This document shows positions 1 through 9,819 of a stretch of 64,000 bases of DNA, in pieces (the first letter of the stretch is position 1; every line of letters starts with the position of its first letter). Made by a program: the position numbers and the translations under genes. The stretch is from Evernia prunastri (lineage: Eukaryota; Ascomycota; Lecanoromycetes; Lecanorales; Parmeliaceae). The notes below the pieces were generated by a model, which saw only the letters and a list, made by a program, of their open reading frames with translations, was not told the origin of the DNA and did not search any database. Location of the stretch: NCBI GenBank assembly GCA_003184365.1, contig NKYR01000043.1:62001-126000 (forward strand), given 5' to 3'.

Positions 1-2
1 GT

Positions 3-314
3 GCATGGGCAAGCACAGCAGAAAGGTCTCCACTACGCAAGCTCCTTGTGGATTTGAGGTTGCACGAAGCTGAAGGTCCTTTCAACGGCCATTTCCAAAA
101 CCACATCGATCAATACGACATCACTTTCGTTGCAGCGGTAGCCATAAGAGCGGCTGAGCTGATCACCCTGAACGTCAATCTTCAAGATACCAAGCCAGAA
201 ACAAAGGAAGCCATTGATCGCTGGTTGAGCATAGTCCTAAATCCTAGGGAGCTACGTTGCCAGCGCTATCATATCCATGAACCTTTGGACATCCCTTGTG
301 AGGCATTGATATGA
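3..314 (+). CDS. 3' end of a BTB/POZ-like protein (partial)
   Basis: The frame is open from the window edge and ends at a stop at 312-314, so this is the last part of a gene that begins outside the window. There is no ATG near the edge; a GTG at position 48 is just an internal Val. The fragment carries a 'SPLRKLLVD' stretch, which resembles the segment after the BTB fold in many fungal BTB proteins (a short '..T..SPLR.L.VD' motif before a helical tail). The rest is helical and mildly acidic with no other motif. The BTB assignment is inference from this one motif. The upstream half is needed to confirm it. Confidence 0.5.
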   Translation, partial: AWASTAERSPLRKLLVDLRLHEAEGPFNGHFQNHIDQYDITFVAAVAIRAAELITLNVNLQDTKPETKEAIDRWLSIVLNPRELRCQRYHIHEPLDIPCEALI

Positions 315-1094
315 GCATACGATTGATACTGAACCTGAACCGAATGATTGAGGGATACGGTATGATTTGTGAGTGGAATAGTGCACTGGCTGGTGGCAAC
401 CCTGACAGTCCTAGCGTTAGTAAGCTTGGGGAGTTGGTAGTGTACTAGTACCTAACATGATTCAAACCTCAATAGACTAATGCAAGACTATTGGAGCCTC
501 GGCCTCTTCGGCTGTTTTCGACGAGCGTTGGAATCCAAACTTTTACCCTTTTCTGAATTCCCAATAATGCGAACACTACCTGTATATAGCGGCAGCCTTC
601 CGGAAGCTTGTCATCGCCACGAGCCCCGCACCCAAAACAACTGCTGTCTGACGTCGATGATAACAGACACAAGCACATTGATGGGCTTGCTTTGCTGACA
701 GGCTAACAGGAGACGAACACGATGTTGCTATGGTGAGAAAACAGCCGTAATACTGGTCACCCTTGGCATGTGCCAGCCTCAAGATGCTGAGCCTTTTCAA
801 ACATCAGCGCGGGATATGGCCGCACACAGTACGGCCGAAACCAACACGAGATGGATCCACTGCCAATCAATTATATTTTTCACTTGCCAAATCTTACCAC
901 CTAACCCTTTTTTGGAAGTTCGAGACCGCATGTCCATCATGAGGCTTACTTCATGATTTCCCTTCTTAGCAGTGTCTATAAAGCCCGACTTCCCGTCCTC
1001 CTTGCCTTGAAAGTTGAAACCTGTCTCACATTCTCTTTCATTATCTGCGCAGTGCACATACGACATCCTGACGCTTTTACCAGTGCCTTCAATC
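315..1094. other. intergenic, no gene seen
   Basis: Short overlapping open frames on both strands lack good start context and protein-like composition. The last 100 bases are pyrimidine-rich and probably form the promoter and leader of the secreted-protein gene at 1095. Confidence 0.5.
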
Positions 1095-2409
1095 ATGCGT
1101 GTTTTTCTCTCCGCTGCTGCTGCGCTTTGCCTCGCAGTCCAGTCCGTGCTTGCCGCTCCCAACAACGGCATTGAAGCACGAAACCTCACATCGCAACAAT
1201 GTGCTAAAGTCGTCGTGGTCATTGATGTACTCAAACTTCATAGCGCTACGCCGTTTTGCTCATCCTTCCTTGGCATACAACCCACTACCACCACCGCCAT
1301 CTCCGTTTTAAAGACTATCAGGTGAAAATTGATGCACGTCCAAAATCAATCTTCTCGTATGCCTGACTCTTTGCCAGCATCTCTACTACCACCACCACTG
1401 TAACCAGCGGAACAGCTTCGTGAGTGCCTGAAATGCTCTTTTAAAGCCTAGCGCTTCATACTAAGTAATGCTAGAACCTCCGTGATTTTCGAGCCTGGGA
1501 ACCCTCCAGCGACTACGGCAGCAGCTCGAGCTCGTCGTGGACCAGTGAAAGTCAACGCAGACGCAGTACCAGAACTCGTTCAACGAGACGCCAAGCCAGC
1601 AATCCCCACTTGGCTGACATCCGTTGCCTCCTCCGCCATATCCAGTGCTTGCGACTGCCTGAGCATTCCAACTCCTACTTCTACCGTGACCAAAGTCTCG
1701 ACTTCTGCGATCGCAACGGTGGTCACCACGACTGTCACTGTGAGTTGCTTCCTCTAACAAGCGCTTTGAACAAACAGGTTCTTTTTATCAGAAAGCTTGA
1801 CGCTTACAAGATCTAGACAACCCCTGCCGTGGTCTCCAAGACCTACTATCGTAAGCCAACGTATCATCCTAACGACTAGTCCACCGCAGACTAACAGTCA
1901 TCTCCCACAGCCTGTGCCACCCCACTTCCGACCTTGACACCACAGCTCCCCTACGGCATCTCCAACGGCGTCGGCGAATCCAACACGCAAGGAAACAACC
2001 TCTATGGTCTAGACACACCGCAAGGTGCCTCTGCGGAAGCGTGCTGCAACACCTGCTATTTTGAAGTCCCATACTGCATCCAAGCCTACTGGTACTTCTA
2101 CGAAGGATGCGTGGTTAATCAGGTATGTTTTCCTATCCAGTCAGAGCCATACCGTAGTCCGAGGACAAGGACAAAAATCAGGAGGGTTCTCGGATCTCAA
2201 ATCCTATGGCCCGCAAGGGACATACACGTGCTGACGTCGTGACCTTCTAGGCTAACACTGTCACCGGCAGCGGCCAAGGTGTCAGCACTGTCTGTCCGCA
2301 AGGAACGGTCGAAGGCTTGACGTATTCGAACGATACGAGCCCGGCGTCCAGAAGTACTGGAGATTTCGCGGGGCCGTGTGGACAGATTTATAATAATCTG
2401 CCATATTAG
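1095..2409 (+). CDS. secreted cysteine-containing hypothetical protein, six exons
   Basis: Exons, by phase-matched GT-AG junctions: 1095-1321, 1378-1419, 1475-1739, 1817-1850, 1911-2122 and 2251-2409, giving 312 aa. The protein begins with a clear signal peptide (MRVFLSAAAALCLAVQSVLA, cleavage near residue 20). A 'TPFCSSFLGI' block and a later 'SSACDCL' block follow; such paired motifs recur in many extracellular proteins of filamentous ascomycetes. A Thr/Ser-rich linker, likely O-glycosylated, leads into a C-terminal domain with CCNTCYF...YC...GC and a final GPCGQIYNN segment, probably a disulfide-bonded module related to PAN/apple-like fungal domains (inference). All five junctions join without a stop, which supports the model. 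Function is unknown; a cell-wall or host-interaction role is only a guess. Confidence 0.8.
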
Positions 2410-3801
2410 TGGACAGAGATGGAAGCGGAAGATCACTTGAGTACAATTAATGTCTGTAATGAGAGATAAGTTGATACGGAGGGAAGAATTATGCACAAGA
2501 AGTCGACTTATCACACAACCCCCTTTTATCTTTATGCCTCCCACTTCTCCCCCCATCCAGTCTCTGCAAAAAGCGGCTAGTGCATGAGATTTCCGACGCA
2601 CAAATAGGTGTACGGCGGACGATAGGTGGAGTCGCGGCCGTGCGGGCTCCCACTCTGAAAGCTCAACGCCTCTTCCCAGACACGTGGTATCCATGGGTTT
2701 TCCAAATAGAATGAGCCATTCGAGATGCGCACGCCCAGCCAAGGTAAACGGAAAACGAGGCACCTTGGATCCTATCGGCCTTGGAACATGACTCTGGTCC
2801 CCTCGGTGATGGACAGGTGGTGCAGACCGTATAGGCTACATCGTGGGAGCTTCTGCAGAGCAGGAATTGGAATTAACGAGAGGGGAAAGGCCCTCACATC
2901 CGCCTACAATAACGCTTGCAGAACGCCTTCCAGACGTTGATTCCGTGCGCCAGAAACATGGATCTCTCTCCATTATTTACGGGCATTACAATAGCCAGAG
3001 CAATCAAAGAAAATGGGTTGATATCACATCCCGTATGACTGAGAGTCGGCCAATTACCGAATTGAATGCCTGTAATTAGGAGCATTCAATATAAATGCTC
3101 GTACACGAAGGATTGCTAAAGCGTCTGTAACCTGTCACATGCGGAACGAGTACCAACAAATACCAACACTGGAGAACGGAACGATTGGTTAGTGTGTTGA
3201 CTTTCATCGCAGCGAATTCTTTCCAGCCTCGAAGTGGGAATGGGGGGTAGTTGACAATGGAACGCAATGAATCTCGCATTAATTCTGGATGTTCGTGACA
3301 GCATGCGAAGTTGATTGCTGTTGGTTATCGAGCGCTTGAAGCGTGCATTGAAGTCTTTGTCTTGGTCGCCTACCATTCCTCACACACGTTCATGATAGAG
3401 TAAATCTTTCATCAAGATTGAACAGTCCGACCGTACAGCCTCAAAGTCCTCCGCATGCGGACATGCGACAAAGGACGCAAGTCTCGAGTGGCGCAACGCT
3501 GTAAACGGACATATTCAGAACAAAGAAAGCAGTAAATCTGCCAATTTCTCTTCATTCACCAAAGCGAATCGCCCTCATAACTTGCATTCCTTCGCATCTT
3601 TCACAAAACACCACTCAAAACTATCCTTCCTTCATTCTTCCCCGCGCCCAACACAACATCCCCACCAAACCCGTTCCTCCTCTCCCTCCTACTTCCACAC
3701 CAGCCCAACCAAACTCAGCTTGCGCAAGCCACACACATACCTCCCCATCTACACACCTACGCACACCCACCCACACTCCTCCAAACCCAAAACAAAAAGT
3801 C
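2410..3801. other. intergenic, no gene supported
   Basis: Several frames of 60-190 codons exist on both strands, but none has recognisable motifs, good starts or splice-consistent extension. From about 3540 the + strand becomes strongly C/pyrimidine-rich, as in fungal core promoters, and leads to the ATG at 3802. Confidence 0.45.
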
Positions 3802-4182
3802 ATGGTCGAAACCCGAAGCCGCGACTACGACGCCGATCCCGCTTCCAGCACCAAACCCCCCAGTACCAAAAAGAAGACCGCCAAACCTCCCAGCGAAAAG
3901 AAGAAGGCCGCCAAACCGCCCAGCGAAAAGAAGAATGTCGTCAAACTACCCACCAGAAAGAAGATGAAGAAGGCCGCCAAGCCCCGCAGCGAGAAGAAGA
4001 AGAAGAAGGTCGCCAAAGCCGCCGACAAGACAGACACCGAGGCGGCGCGGCGAGCACTGATGGCTGCGAAAAATAAGGCCGTCAAGACTGCCATGAAAAG
4101 GCTAGCGGAGTATGGCAAAGGCGAAGCGCTTCCGTGTCTTGTCAGCTACAATTCAAAGCCGGGACCGGGGCAGTGTCGCTGA
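3802..4182 (+). CDS. Lys-rich basic repeat protein (histone-tail-like)
   Basis: A single exon of 126 aa with an ATG in good context (AAAAGTCATGG) behind a long pyrimidine-rich leader. It starts MVETRSR. Residues 18-70 carry four or five imperfect copies of a Pro-Ser-Glu-Lys-Lys-Lys-Xaa-Ala-Lys motif (PPSEKKKAAK type), then an Ala/Lys helix (AARRALMAAKNKAVKTAMKR). This composition resembles histone H1 C-terminal tails and other nucleic-acid-binding nuclear proteins. There is no globular domain. Nuclear or nucleolar location is inferred from the Lys clusters. The last 15 residues (LVSYNSKPGPGQCR) look less constrained. The gene could be an unrelated low-complexity frame, but leader, start and repeat all agree with a real gene. 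Confidence 0.55.
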   Translation: MVETRSRDYDADPASSTKPPSTKKKTAKPPSEKKKAAKPPSEKKNVVKLPTRKKMKKAAKPRSEKKKKKVAKAADKTDTEAARRALMAAKNKAVKTAMKRLAEYGKGEALPCLVSYNSKPGPGQCR

Positions 4183-4554
4183 CTGAGTGGAGTACGGGCG
4201 CATGGATCGAGAATTTGGAGGGCAGGGGGGATGGTATGGGAGGAGGGAAGAGCTGTAGATGCGACTATTGGGAAGGGTTTGTTGCTTTTCCAAAAGGGTG
4301 TTTGGAGTGGGTGGAGGCGCTTGCACGTTGCTATCACTACGGTTGGAGTATCGGATGGCGTTGTAGGCGGTCAGACAACCATCGCCGAGTAGCACTTCTT
4401 GAGTAGGTGAGGGAAGGAGCATACGCTTACTTTTTTGTTTTTAAAAGGTCGAAGCGCATGGTAATAAACGCTGGCGACGTGCAAATGGACAATTTCTTGC
4501 CTGATGTAATCCTCTAAGAATATAAATGGATTCATTTGTGACACCACAGGTAAA

Positions 4555-5060
4555 TTGCAAACCCCCACCATCCCTCACATCCTGCCACACCTCGAACCAC
4601 CCTATCCATAAAGCGTCTTCGGTCGGTTCTGCGTCGTCCGTATTTTTATCGAATTATTGGGGCTTGAGGCCGTGCGTCCCCGTCGAATGGCTCTACCTCC
4701 TCCCCAAGGTCTGTCACACTTCAAACGAACGAAGCCACATTATAATGTCGATCAGCCCGAATTATCAGATGATTGGGGCCTGAGTCCGAGCTTCCAGACC
4801 CTATCACTCTCCCGCCTTCTAGAAATCTGCCACGCTTCGAAGGATGGAAGCCAAGTGACGTGGATCAGCCCTGTCTTGTCACGTAGTTGCCAGAGCGTTG
4901 AGACCCGAGGCAGCGAGTGATTGGTGTCCTGCGTCCATATCCAATTATCTGCTCGTTCTCAGAGATCCACCAATCCGAGCCAACGATCAGCCCCGCCTTG
5001 TCCGTGTTTGTCCGTGTAAAGTATTGGATCGTTGGGGCTTCGAGCCGTGATTGGTCTACG
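4555..5060. repeat. degenerate tandem repeat, period about 113-122 bp
   Basis: The blocks GATCAGCCC (4750, 4863, 4985), the TTGGGGC(T/C)T.GAG.CCG block (about 4657, 4774, 5033) and a CTG(C/T)CACRCYTCRAA block (about 4580, 4702, 4831) recur in the same order at similar spacing. Identity between copies is partial, so this is an old tandem duplication. It lies upstream of the Hsp70-like gene and could contribute to its promoter. Confidence 0.55.
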
Positions 5061-5158
5061 GAAACAGGCAGGAATGCCAAGACATCGCCTTGGACGCTCT
5101 CGAGACATACCCTACTACCGACACACCCTACTAGCCCTCTTTCCAGGTTAACACTTCC

Positions 5159-5215
5159 TCCATTCTTTCCATTCTTTCCATCCTTTCCATCCTTTCCATT
5201 CTTTCCATTCATCCC
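5159..5215. repeat. 9-bp microsatellite (CATTCTTTC)n
   Basis: About six copies of CATTCTTTC/CATCCTTTC. Because the period is a multiple of three it creates a spurious collagen-like Gly-Lys-Asn/Asp frame on the reverse strand. Confidence 0.85.
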
Positions 5216-5378
5216 ATTTCTTCAGCAAGATTCCTCCTACTATCACCCCATCTTGTCTGCTTGACTTCTCCGGTGCTTAGAAGCTTGCACTGCGTTCCAA
5301 TAGCTTTTGAATCGACTTTCACAGCCCGTAAACCTTGTGCAACCCATCCGTTGCCTCCCCCTCTAAAGCTCTCTCGTT

Positions 5379-6809
5379 ATGTCTGAAGTCACATCAGAGG
5401 CCTACAATGGTGCACTCTCACAGGAAACTCTTAGGAAACACGACGAACACATGTCGGAGGCCTACAAAGGTGCACTCTCACAAGAAATCCTCAAGGACCT
5501 TGGCAAAGGTGGTCCTGTGGTTGCTGTCGGCCTTGACTTTGGACCACGCTGGATATCCTCGCATTTCCGCATCGAGGGATCAAAGTTCTACACGGGCGTA
5601 CGCGGCGGTCAGCTGTACAGGGACTTTTACGAAGAAGTTCTGAAATCGAAGGTGCAGAGCCACCTCAGGCTCAAAGAACTCTCCCCACCTGATGCACCTT
5701 TGCTACCGACTGAAGAGCGAGCTTCGGAGCTTGTTCAAGCCATCACCCATCACACCGAGCAGGCTAGGAGGATTGCAGTATCGGCTTTGGCAGATCCGTC
5801 GCTCGACTTCAAAGTGATGGCCATCACCGTTCCCCACCATTGGGATGCCTCCGCTCGCACACTCGTTGCTGAGGCGGCCAAGATCGCCGGCCAGCCCCTC
5901 GAGGGGTCGCACATGTTTCTCGAGTTGCCCCGAGCGGTACAGTTGACTTATGAGATGCACAGAGAGACCACCGGCACATACCTCACCCTCATAATCATGT
6001 ACCACGAGTCGCATCTCCACTTGATGCTTGTTGAAATGTGTGGGACTAGTTGTGTGACGAAGGGAGAGGTCTACCTACCTGAACTCGGAGAGGATGCCAT
6101 TAGAGCGTCTGCTGTGGCTAGCATGGTCGATTCCGACAAGGATACTCTCAAGAAGAATCCTCCCGGTGACGAAATTGCCAGCGAAGAGCCAGCAAGCGCC
6201 GATTTGCTTGCCGGAGACGGTCTCAGCAGCTCACTTGGCTCCGAAGCCTGGACTAGCACCGACTCTAAGACCGCCTCGCCTTTCGAATACCTCACCAGAC
6301 CCTCATCCATCAACTATCCTCCTGTCGACCTACAACCCATCCAAGACGCCCTCAAACAGTTCCTAGACCTCATGACGCCGTCCGACGAATCCATTTCAGC
6401 AACAGAGTCGTCAAATATACTCCCCACAAACGCAATCAGCGACCTGAAGTTCATTGTCATAGACGGAGAAGCCAGGCCGGAGGGGTTGAGACGCCTTGTT
6501 GTAGCAGTGACAGAGATGTTCGCCGAGGCTGAGGGTGTCGTCATCATGGGAAACATGTCGGATTGTGGGGCAGACGGAGCTGAGCGTGAGGGTCGACGGC
6601 AGCTGCAGAATCCGAAGCACGTTGGCGACTGGAGGAACTTGCCGGAGTATGTCCCTCATACTTCTGACTCGGAGGATGAGTGTGAAGCGGGGTATGTATC
6701 TTCATCTCTTGACTCAGACAGCGAGTCTGATGTCGAGGAGGGAGAAATGAAGGACGAGCTCCCGGAAGAATACGCCTATGTAAAGAGCCTACGCCTAGAT
6801 TACCTCTGA
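5379..6809 (+). CDS. Hsp70-like actin-fold protein, divergent
   Basis: A single exon of 476 aa. Residues 48-60 (VVAVGLDFGPRW) match the phosphate-1 loop of the Hsp70/actin ATPase fold. Residues about 145-190 (AITVPHHWDASAR, then AAKIAGQPLEGS) match the Hsp70 'TVPA.F....R....AA..AG' region. A 'LTLIIMYHESHLHLMLVEM' strand pair sits where Hsp70 has the phosphate-2 loop 'DLGGGT', but the glycines are missing. A late 'FIVIDGEARPEGLRRLV' stretch matches the adenosine motif region. The C-terminus is acidic and Ser-rich (SDSEDECEAGYVS...). No substrate-binding domain follows, as in the many fungal Hsp70-like ATPase-domain-only proteins. Degenerate phosphate loops suggest weak or absent ATPase activity (inference). 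The N-terminus has a 60-bp tandem duplication, EAYNGALSQETL then EAYKGALSQEIL. Confidence 0.75.
   Translation: MSEVTSEAYNGALSQETLRKHDEHMSEAYKGALSQEILKDLGKGGPVVAVGLDFGPRWISSHFRIEGSKFYTGVRGGQLYRDFYEEVLKSKVQSHLRLKELSPPDAPLLPTEERASELVQAITHHTEQARRIAVSALADPSLDFKVMAITVPHHWDASARTLVAEAAKIAGQPLEGSHMFLELPRAVQLTYEMHRETTGTYLTLIIMYHESHLHLMLVEMCGTSCVTKGEVYLPELGEDAIRASAVASMVDSDKDTLKKNPPGDEIASEEPASADLLAGDGLSSSLGSEAWTSTDSKTASPFEYLTRPSSINYPPVDLQPIQDALKQFLDLMTPSDESISATESSNILPTNAISDLKFIVIDGEARPEGLRRLVVAVTEMFAEAEGVVIMGNMSDCGADGAEREGRRQLQNPKHVGDWRNLPEYVPHTSDSEDECEAGYVSSSLDSDSESDVEEGEMKDELPEEYAYVKSLRLDYL
5397..5500 (+). repeat. 60-bp tandem duplication inside the Hsp70-like gene
   Basis: GAGGCCTACAAWGGTGCACT recurs exactly 60 bp apart (5397 and 5457), encoding a 20-residue repeat at the N-terminus. 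Differences between copies are few, so the duplication is relatively recent. Confidence 0.8.
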
Positions 6810-7618
6810 GTCGAAGATACTAGCTGCAAAGGACACGCCCGTTCTTGGGACCTTTGAGCCTAGAGGAACCCCCAAAGGATAGCTCAAATCTCAGAACACG
6901 TTTGCAGAAGTTATGAACCCGACGCATCTGTGATATCCCAACTTGCCAGAGATCGTAGAAGCCGACACATAGCTGACTTTTCCCGTACTCGATGCCATTT
7001 CCAGCATCGCTAAGCCTGTGCATATGTAATGAAAGAAGAAAAAACCAATAGGGTTCGATCCGGTATTCGACGCTATTCTGGGCAATCTTGAGCTTTCTGA
7101 TATGCTGTAGAGACGAATGCTTTAACCTTGGTTCCCCGTGCTCGACGTTGTTCGTAGTTACCTTCAGCTTGTCTGCACACTTGTTTTCAATCCGCCCTTG
7201 TTTTGGGAGTTTGAAAGTATTTGCATGCATCAGCGTCGCGGCAAGCCATCTTTCTTGGGAAAGGTTTGTTTCGAGTGCGTGCACCAGGATTCTAGGAACC
7301 CATCGTTCTCTGAGTGAAGTATCGGCTTTGCAATCAGTAATCAGCTCGCAGGAGAAGAAATCGACGGCGAAGGATAACATTGCGACCAAAGTCTTGGCCT
7401 TGAGAACCGCAGCTCGTGAACTTTCCTGTCCCTCTGTTCGGCCCAGCTCCTCGCTTACAGAAACATCAATAAGAAGTAGACCAAAGTCTCCCAACCAAGT
7501 AATGATGTCGAAAAGGCATCTCACGAGAAGAAGCCTCAAGCAGCGAGGACCGCTCCACCCCGCCCTCTCAGACTCAACCTATATACAAAAAAGCAACCAC
7601 CAACCCCATCCAACCCAC
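6810..7618. other. intergenic with degenerate repeats, no gene supported
   Basis: A reverse-strand open frame (6820-7539) has only a TTG at its 5' end and no recognised domain. It contains a roughly 75-nt imperfect repeat, listed separately. On the + strand an open frame crosses into the next reverse-strand gene and is probably its shadow. Confidence 0.4.
6985..7215 (-). repeat. imperfect tandem repeat, period about 75 nt
   Basis: Read on the minus strand, NNVEHGEPRL, NSVEYRIEPY and NGIEYGKSQL recur every 25-26 codons. The DNA blocks CCCGTACTCGATG, CGGTATTCGACG and CCGTGCTCGACG mark the units on the + strand. Three units are visible and a fourth is doubtful. Whether it is or was coding is unclear. 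Confidence 0.4.
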
Positions 7619-8176
7619 CTACACCATCCCCCCTCTCTCCCCCCGAATCCAAACCACCAACCCCGCAACCCCAACCTCACCAACCCTGACCCCCGCCCTA
7701 ACCCCCCTAGCCCCAAACGTCCCCTCCGCCACCGCCAACGCCGCCACCGCCGTCGCCGCCACCTCCCTACTCGGCTCCCGCCCCGGCACCGGCGTGAACT
7801 CCGCCCCCACGTCCCCGTCGCGGCTGGCCATCGTCTCCGTCTCGTTCGCAGGGCCCGAGCCGCCGTGGATGAGGTGCGCGAGCGGCAGGAGGACGTCTTC
7901 CTGCAGGATGTACGCCTGCTGCCGCGTCGCGGCGCGGGGGTCGGTGGCGAAGACGTCGAGGTAGGCTGGGGGGTCGAGGTTGTGGTTGCGGAGTTTGGTC
8001 CACCAGGGGAGGAGGGGCCAGGTGGAGAGGCGGGGTGGGGTGCTGTGGTTTAGAGGGGAGGGGGGAGGGGGGAGAAGGTTGGGGGTGGTGGTGGGGGCGA
8101 GTGAGGTTGTGACGGAGAGGATGATGGTGGTTAAGAGGTGGAGGAGTGGTGTTTGGTGTAGACGGGAGGAGCGCAT
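7619..8176 (-). CDS. Pro-rich hypothetical protein with N-terminal signal/anchor
   Basis: Starting at the ATG at 8176 the frame gives 185 aa: a hydrophobic N-terminus (LLHLLTTIILSVTTSLA) that could be a signal peptide or anchor, a Pro-rich segment, then a block LSTWPLLPWWTKLRNHNLDP followed by DVFATDPRAATRQQAY that looks protein-like. The C-terminal third is Ala/Val/Gly-rich and less convincing; an intron or earlier end is possible. The region is very GC-rich with strong strand asymmetry. An in-frame ATG 21 codons upstream (8239) is the alternative start. No family recognised. Confidence 0.45.
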   Translation of the reverse strand: MRSSRLHQTPLLHLLTTIILSVTTSLAPTTTPNLLPPPPSPLNHSTPPRLSTWPLLPWWTKLRNHNLDPPAYLDVFATDPRAATRQQAYILQEDVLLPLAHLIHGGSGPANETETMASRDGDVGAEFTPVPGREPSREVAATAVAALAVAEGTFGARGVRAGVRVGEVGVAGLVVWIRGERGGMV

Positions 8177-8688
8177 GTTGGAATGGGTGAGGGTGGAAAG
8201 GGATGATAGTCGGAAGAGGACCCAGAGAGTGGATGTCAATAGGCTCTGCTTCGGTCGAGAGCGAGGGTGCTGGAGAGAAGAAGGTCGGTACCCGTCGATC
8301 CATCCTAACTCTCTGTGCTAGACCAGATGCGACAACCGATCACACTTTTGCATCGCTCGAGCTTGCGCGTAAAGTAGGTGGGGCTATTCAGGCCAAACAT
8401 TTTGACCTGCGGGTAACTTTTCGCCTCCACGCAAATCCCGGCGGCAGGGTGCTGCAGATAAGGCAAACAATGTCTGGACGTTTGCCTCCGTTTTTGTCAG
8501 GGCTGTTCGACGAATCTGATAGGGTCCTCAGAGAACGAGTCAACACGGGACACTGACAAGACAGGTCGAGGAAATCTATGCTACGAAAATCTGAAGGTTT
8601 TAGAAAACGGTCGGTACGAAAACACGATCGATGTTTGCCCTCATCTCACAGGTCCTACCCATCTCCTCAATCCCATCCGAAGACACCC
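8177..8688. other. intergenic, nothing seen
   Basis: Lies between the 5' end of the Pro-rich gene and the 3' end of the next reverse-strand gene. No supported coding frame or RNA. Confidence 0.5.
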
Positions 8689-9819
8689 CTACCAAGGCTT
8701 CCCTTTCAAATGCTTCACGTCTCTGGTCTCATCCCTCCGCACCACCCTCCTCGGATCCTTCATCTTCAAACCCCTCTCCATCGACCGCTTCAGCTCAATC
8801 CTATTGACCTCTTGCCCGGGCGCCAACGTCGTGCCCGGGGGACAGAAGGTATCAGCCGGCAGCTGAATTCCAACACTAGCATCATAAATAGCATCCGGAA
8901 TGCACCAACACAGCTGGGACGGGAGGTCGAAATCGGCCACATTCTGCGTGCCGTTCTTGTATGCCTGGTAGTTGCCGCCGGGTCTACCGCAGCGGTCTTC
9001 GATACTGTTGGGCAGACGCTGGGAACCAGAGCCCTCGCTCCAGCCTTCGAAGACGATGCGGAAGCGGAGGGAGTTTTTGCCACCCTCGGGCCAGGGTGGG
9101 ACAGGGGCGGTGGCGTAGTAGGGATTGTCGAAGATATCACAGTCTTCGATTTCGCATTCAGGGTTTGGTGTGGGAGCGCTCGAGGCTAAAGAAGCGGCGG
9201 TGCCCGTGAGAGGCGGCGGGTTGTTGTCCAGGACAACTTGATCGTCTTGCTTGACCCAATCGGGGTTGAATGCGATGCAATAATTCCCTTGATGCCACGG
9301 GGCCATCGCTTGCCCGCACTGGTGAGTGCCAGTGGTCGTGATGATGTACCGGCCCAGTCCGTCGGTCATGACGGAGCCATCGTCATTCCAGCCGTAAGTA
9401 CCGCCGCCGCCGGATGTGGTGCAGTATGTTTCATTTGGGGTGGCTGTCATTGGGGAACCAGCGTCGCGGCCACAGGAGGCTAGGGTATTATTAAAGGTAA
9501 TGCCGCACTGGATGTTTGACGGGCTGGGGGCTGTTGCACCATTTCTGTTGAAGTAAGGGTTCACGGGGGGCTTGTACTGAACGGTACAGTTCTGTTCGGT
9601 GACGACTTGGGATAGGGTGAGATCTTGAGCACAGATGGTGTTGATTGCGGTGAGACATTGGGCGTTGCAGAGGGGGGGGGCATCGACATCAGAGCAGTAG
9701 TAGTTCCACCCTTTGTCGTAATTAGGTGGCGGGATCGTTTGGACAGTTTGGGCGAGGACGATTGGAGAGGTCAGAAAGAGGAGTACGGCCAAGAGAATAT
9801 GAGCATGGATTGAACGCAT
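8689..9819 (-). CDS. secreted cysteine-rich hypothetical protein
   Basis: A single exon of 376 aa from a true ATG at 9817-9819. A signal peptide covers residues 1-23 (LLAVLLFLTSPIVLAQ). The mature protein has about 17 cysteines in pairs (YYCSDVDAPPLCNAQCL, CTVQ, CGITF, SCGRD, YCTTS, CGQAM, ECEIEDCDIF, LCWCIP), several Asn-X-Ser/Thr sites and a GGGGTYGWNDDG turn-rich segment. A basic tail follows (KDPRRVVRRDETRD), with dibasic sites that could be Kex2 targets. The pattern fits a disulfide-stabilised extracellular protein. I do not recognise a catalytic family. Start, length and composition make the gene itself very likely; function is unknown. Confidence 0.8.
   Translation of the reverse strand: MRSIHAHILLAVLLFLTSPIVLAQTVQTIPPPNYDKGWNYYCSDVDAPPLCNAQCLTAINTICAQDLTLSQVVTEQNCTVQYKPPVNPYFNRNGATAPSPSNIQCGITFNNTLASCGRDAGSPMTATPNETYCTTSGGGGTYGWNDDGSVMTDGLGRYIITTTGTHQCGQAMAPWHQGNYCIAFNPDWVKQDDQVVLDNNPPPLTGTAASLASSAPTPNPECEIEDCDIFDNPYYATAPVPPWPEGGKNSLRFRIVFEGWSEGSGSQRLPNSIEDRCGRPGGNYQAYKNGTQNVADFDLPSQLCWCIPDAIYDASVGIQLPADTFCPPGTTLAPGQEVNRIELKRSMERGLKMKDPRRVVRRDETRDVKHLKGKPW

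Larger units (their letters stand above)
4183..5378. other. intergenic with degenerate repeats
   Basis: No gene is supported. Positions 4550-5060 hold a degenerate tandem repeat and 5159-5215 a 9-bp microsatellite, both listed separately. The remainder is leader sequence of the gene at 5379. Confidence 0.5.

Noticed and set aside
2197..2763. 188-codon minus frame
   Set aside because: Overlaps the final exon of the secreted-protein gene and its 3' region; no motif.
4865..5212. Collagen-like Gly-Lys-Asn/Asp repeat frame on the minus strand
   Set aside because: Produced by a 9-bp microsatellite; no start context or support beyond the repeat.
6820..7539. 239-codon open frame on the minus strand
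   Set aside because: It begins at TTG, has no domain, and its only structure is a degenerate repeat; recorded as a repeat instead.
7088..8053. 321-codon + frame
   Set aside because: Starts without ATG context, low-complexity Pro/Arg/Gly, and overlaps the reverse-strand Pro-rich gene; a GC-skew shadow.
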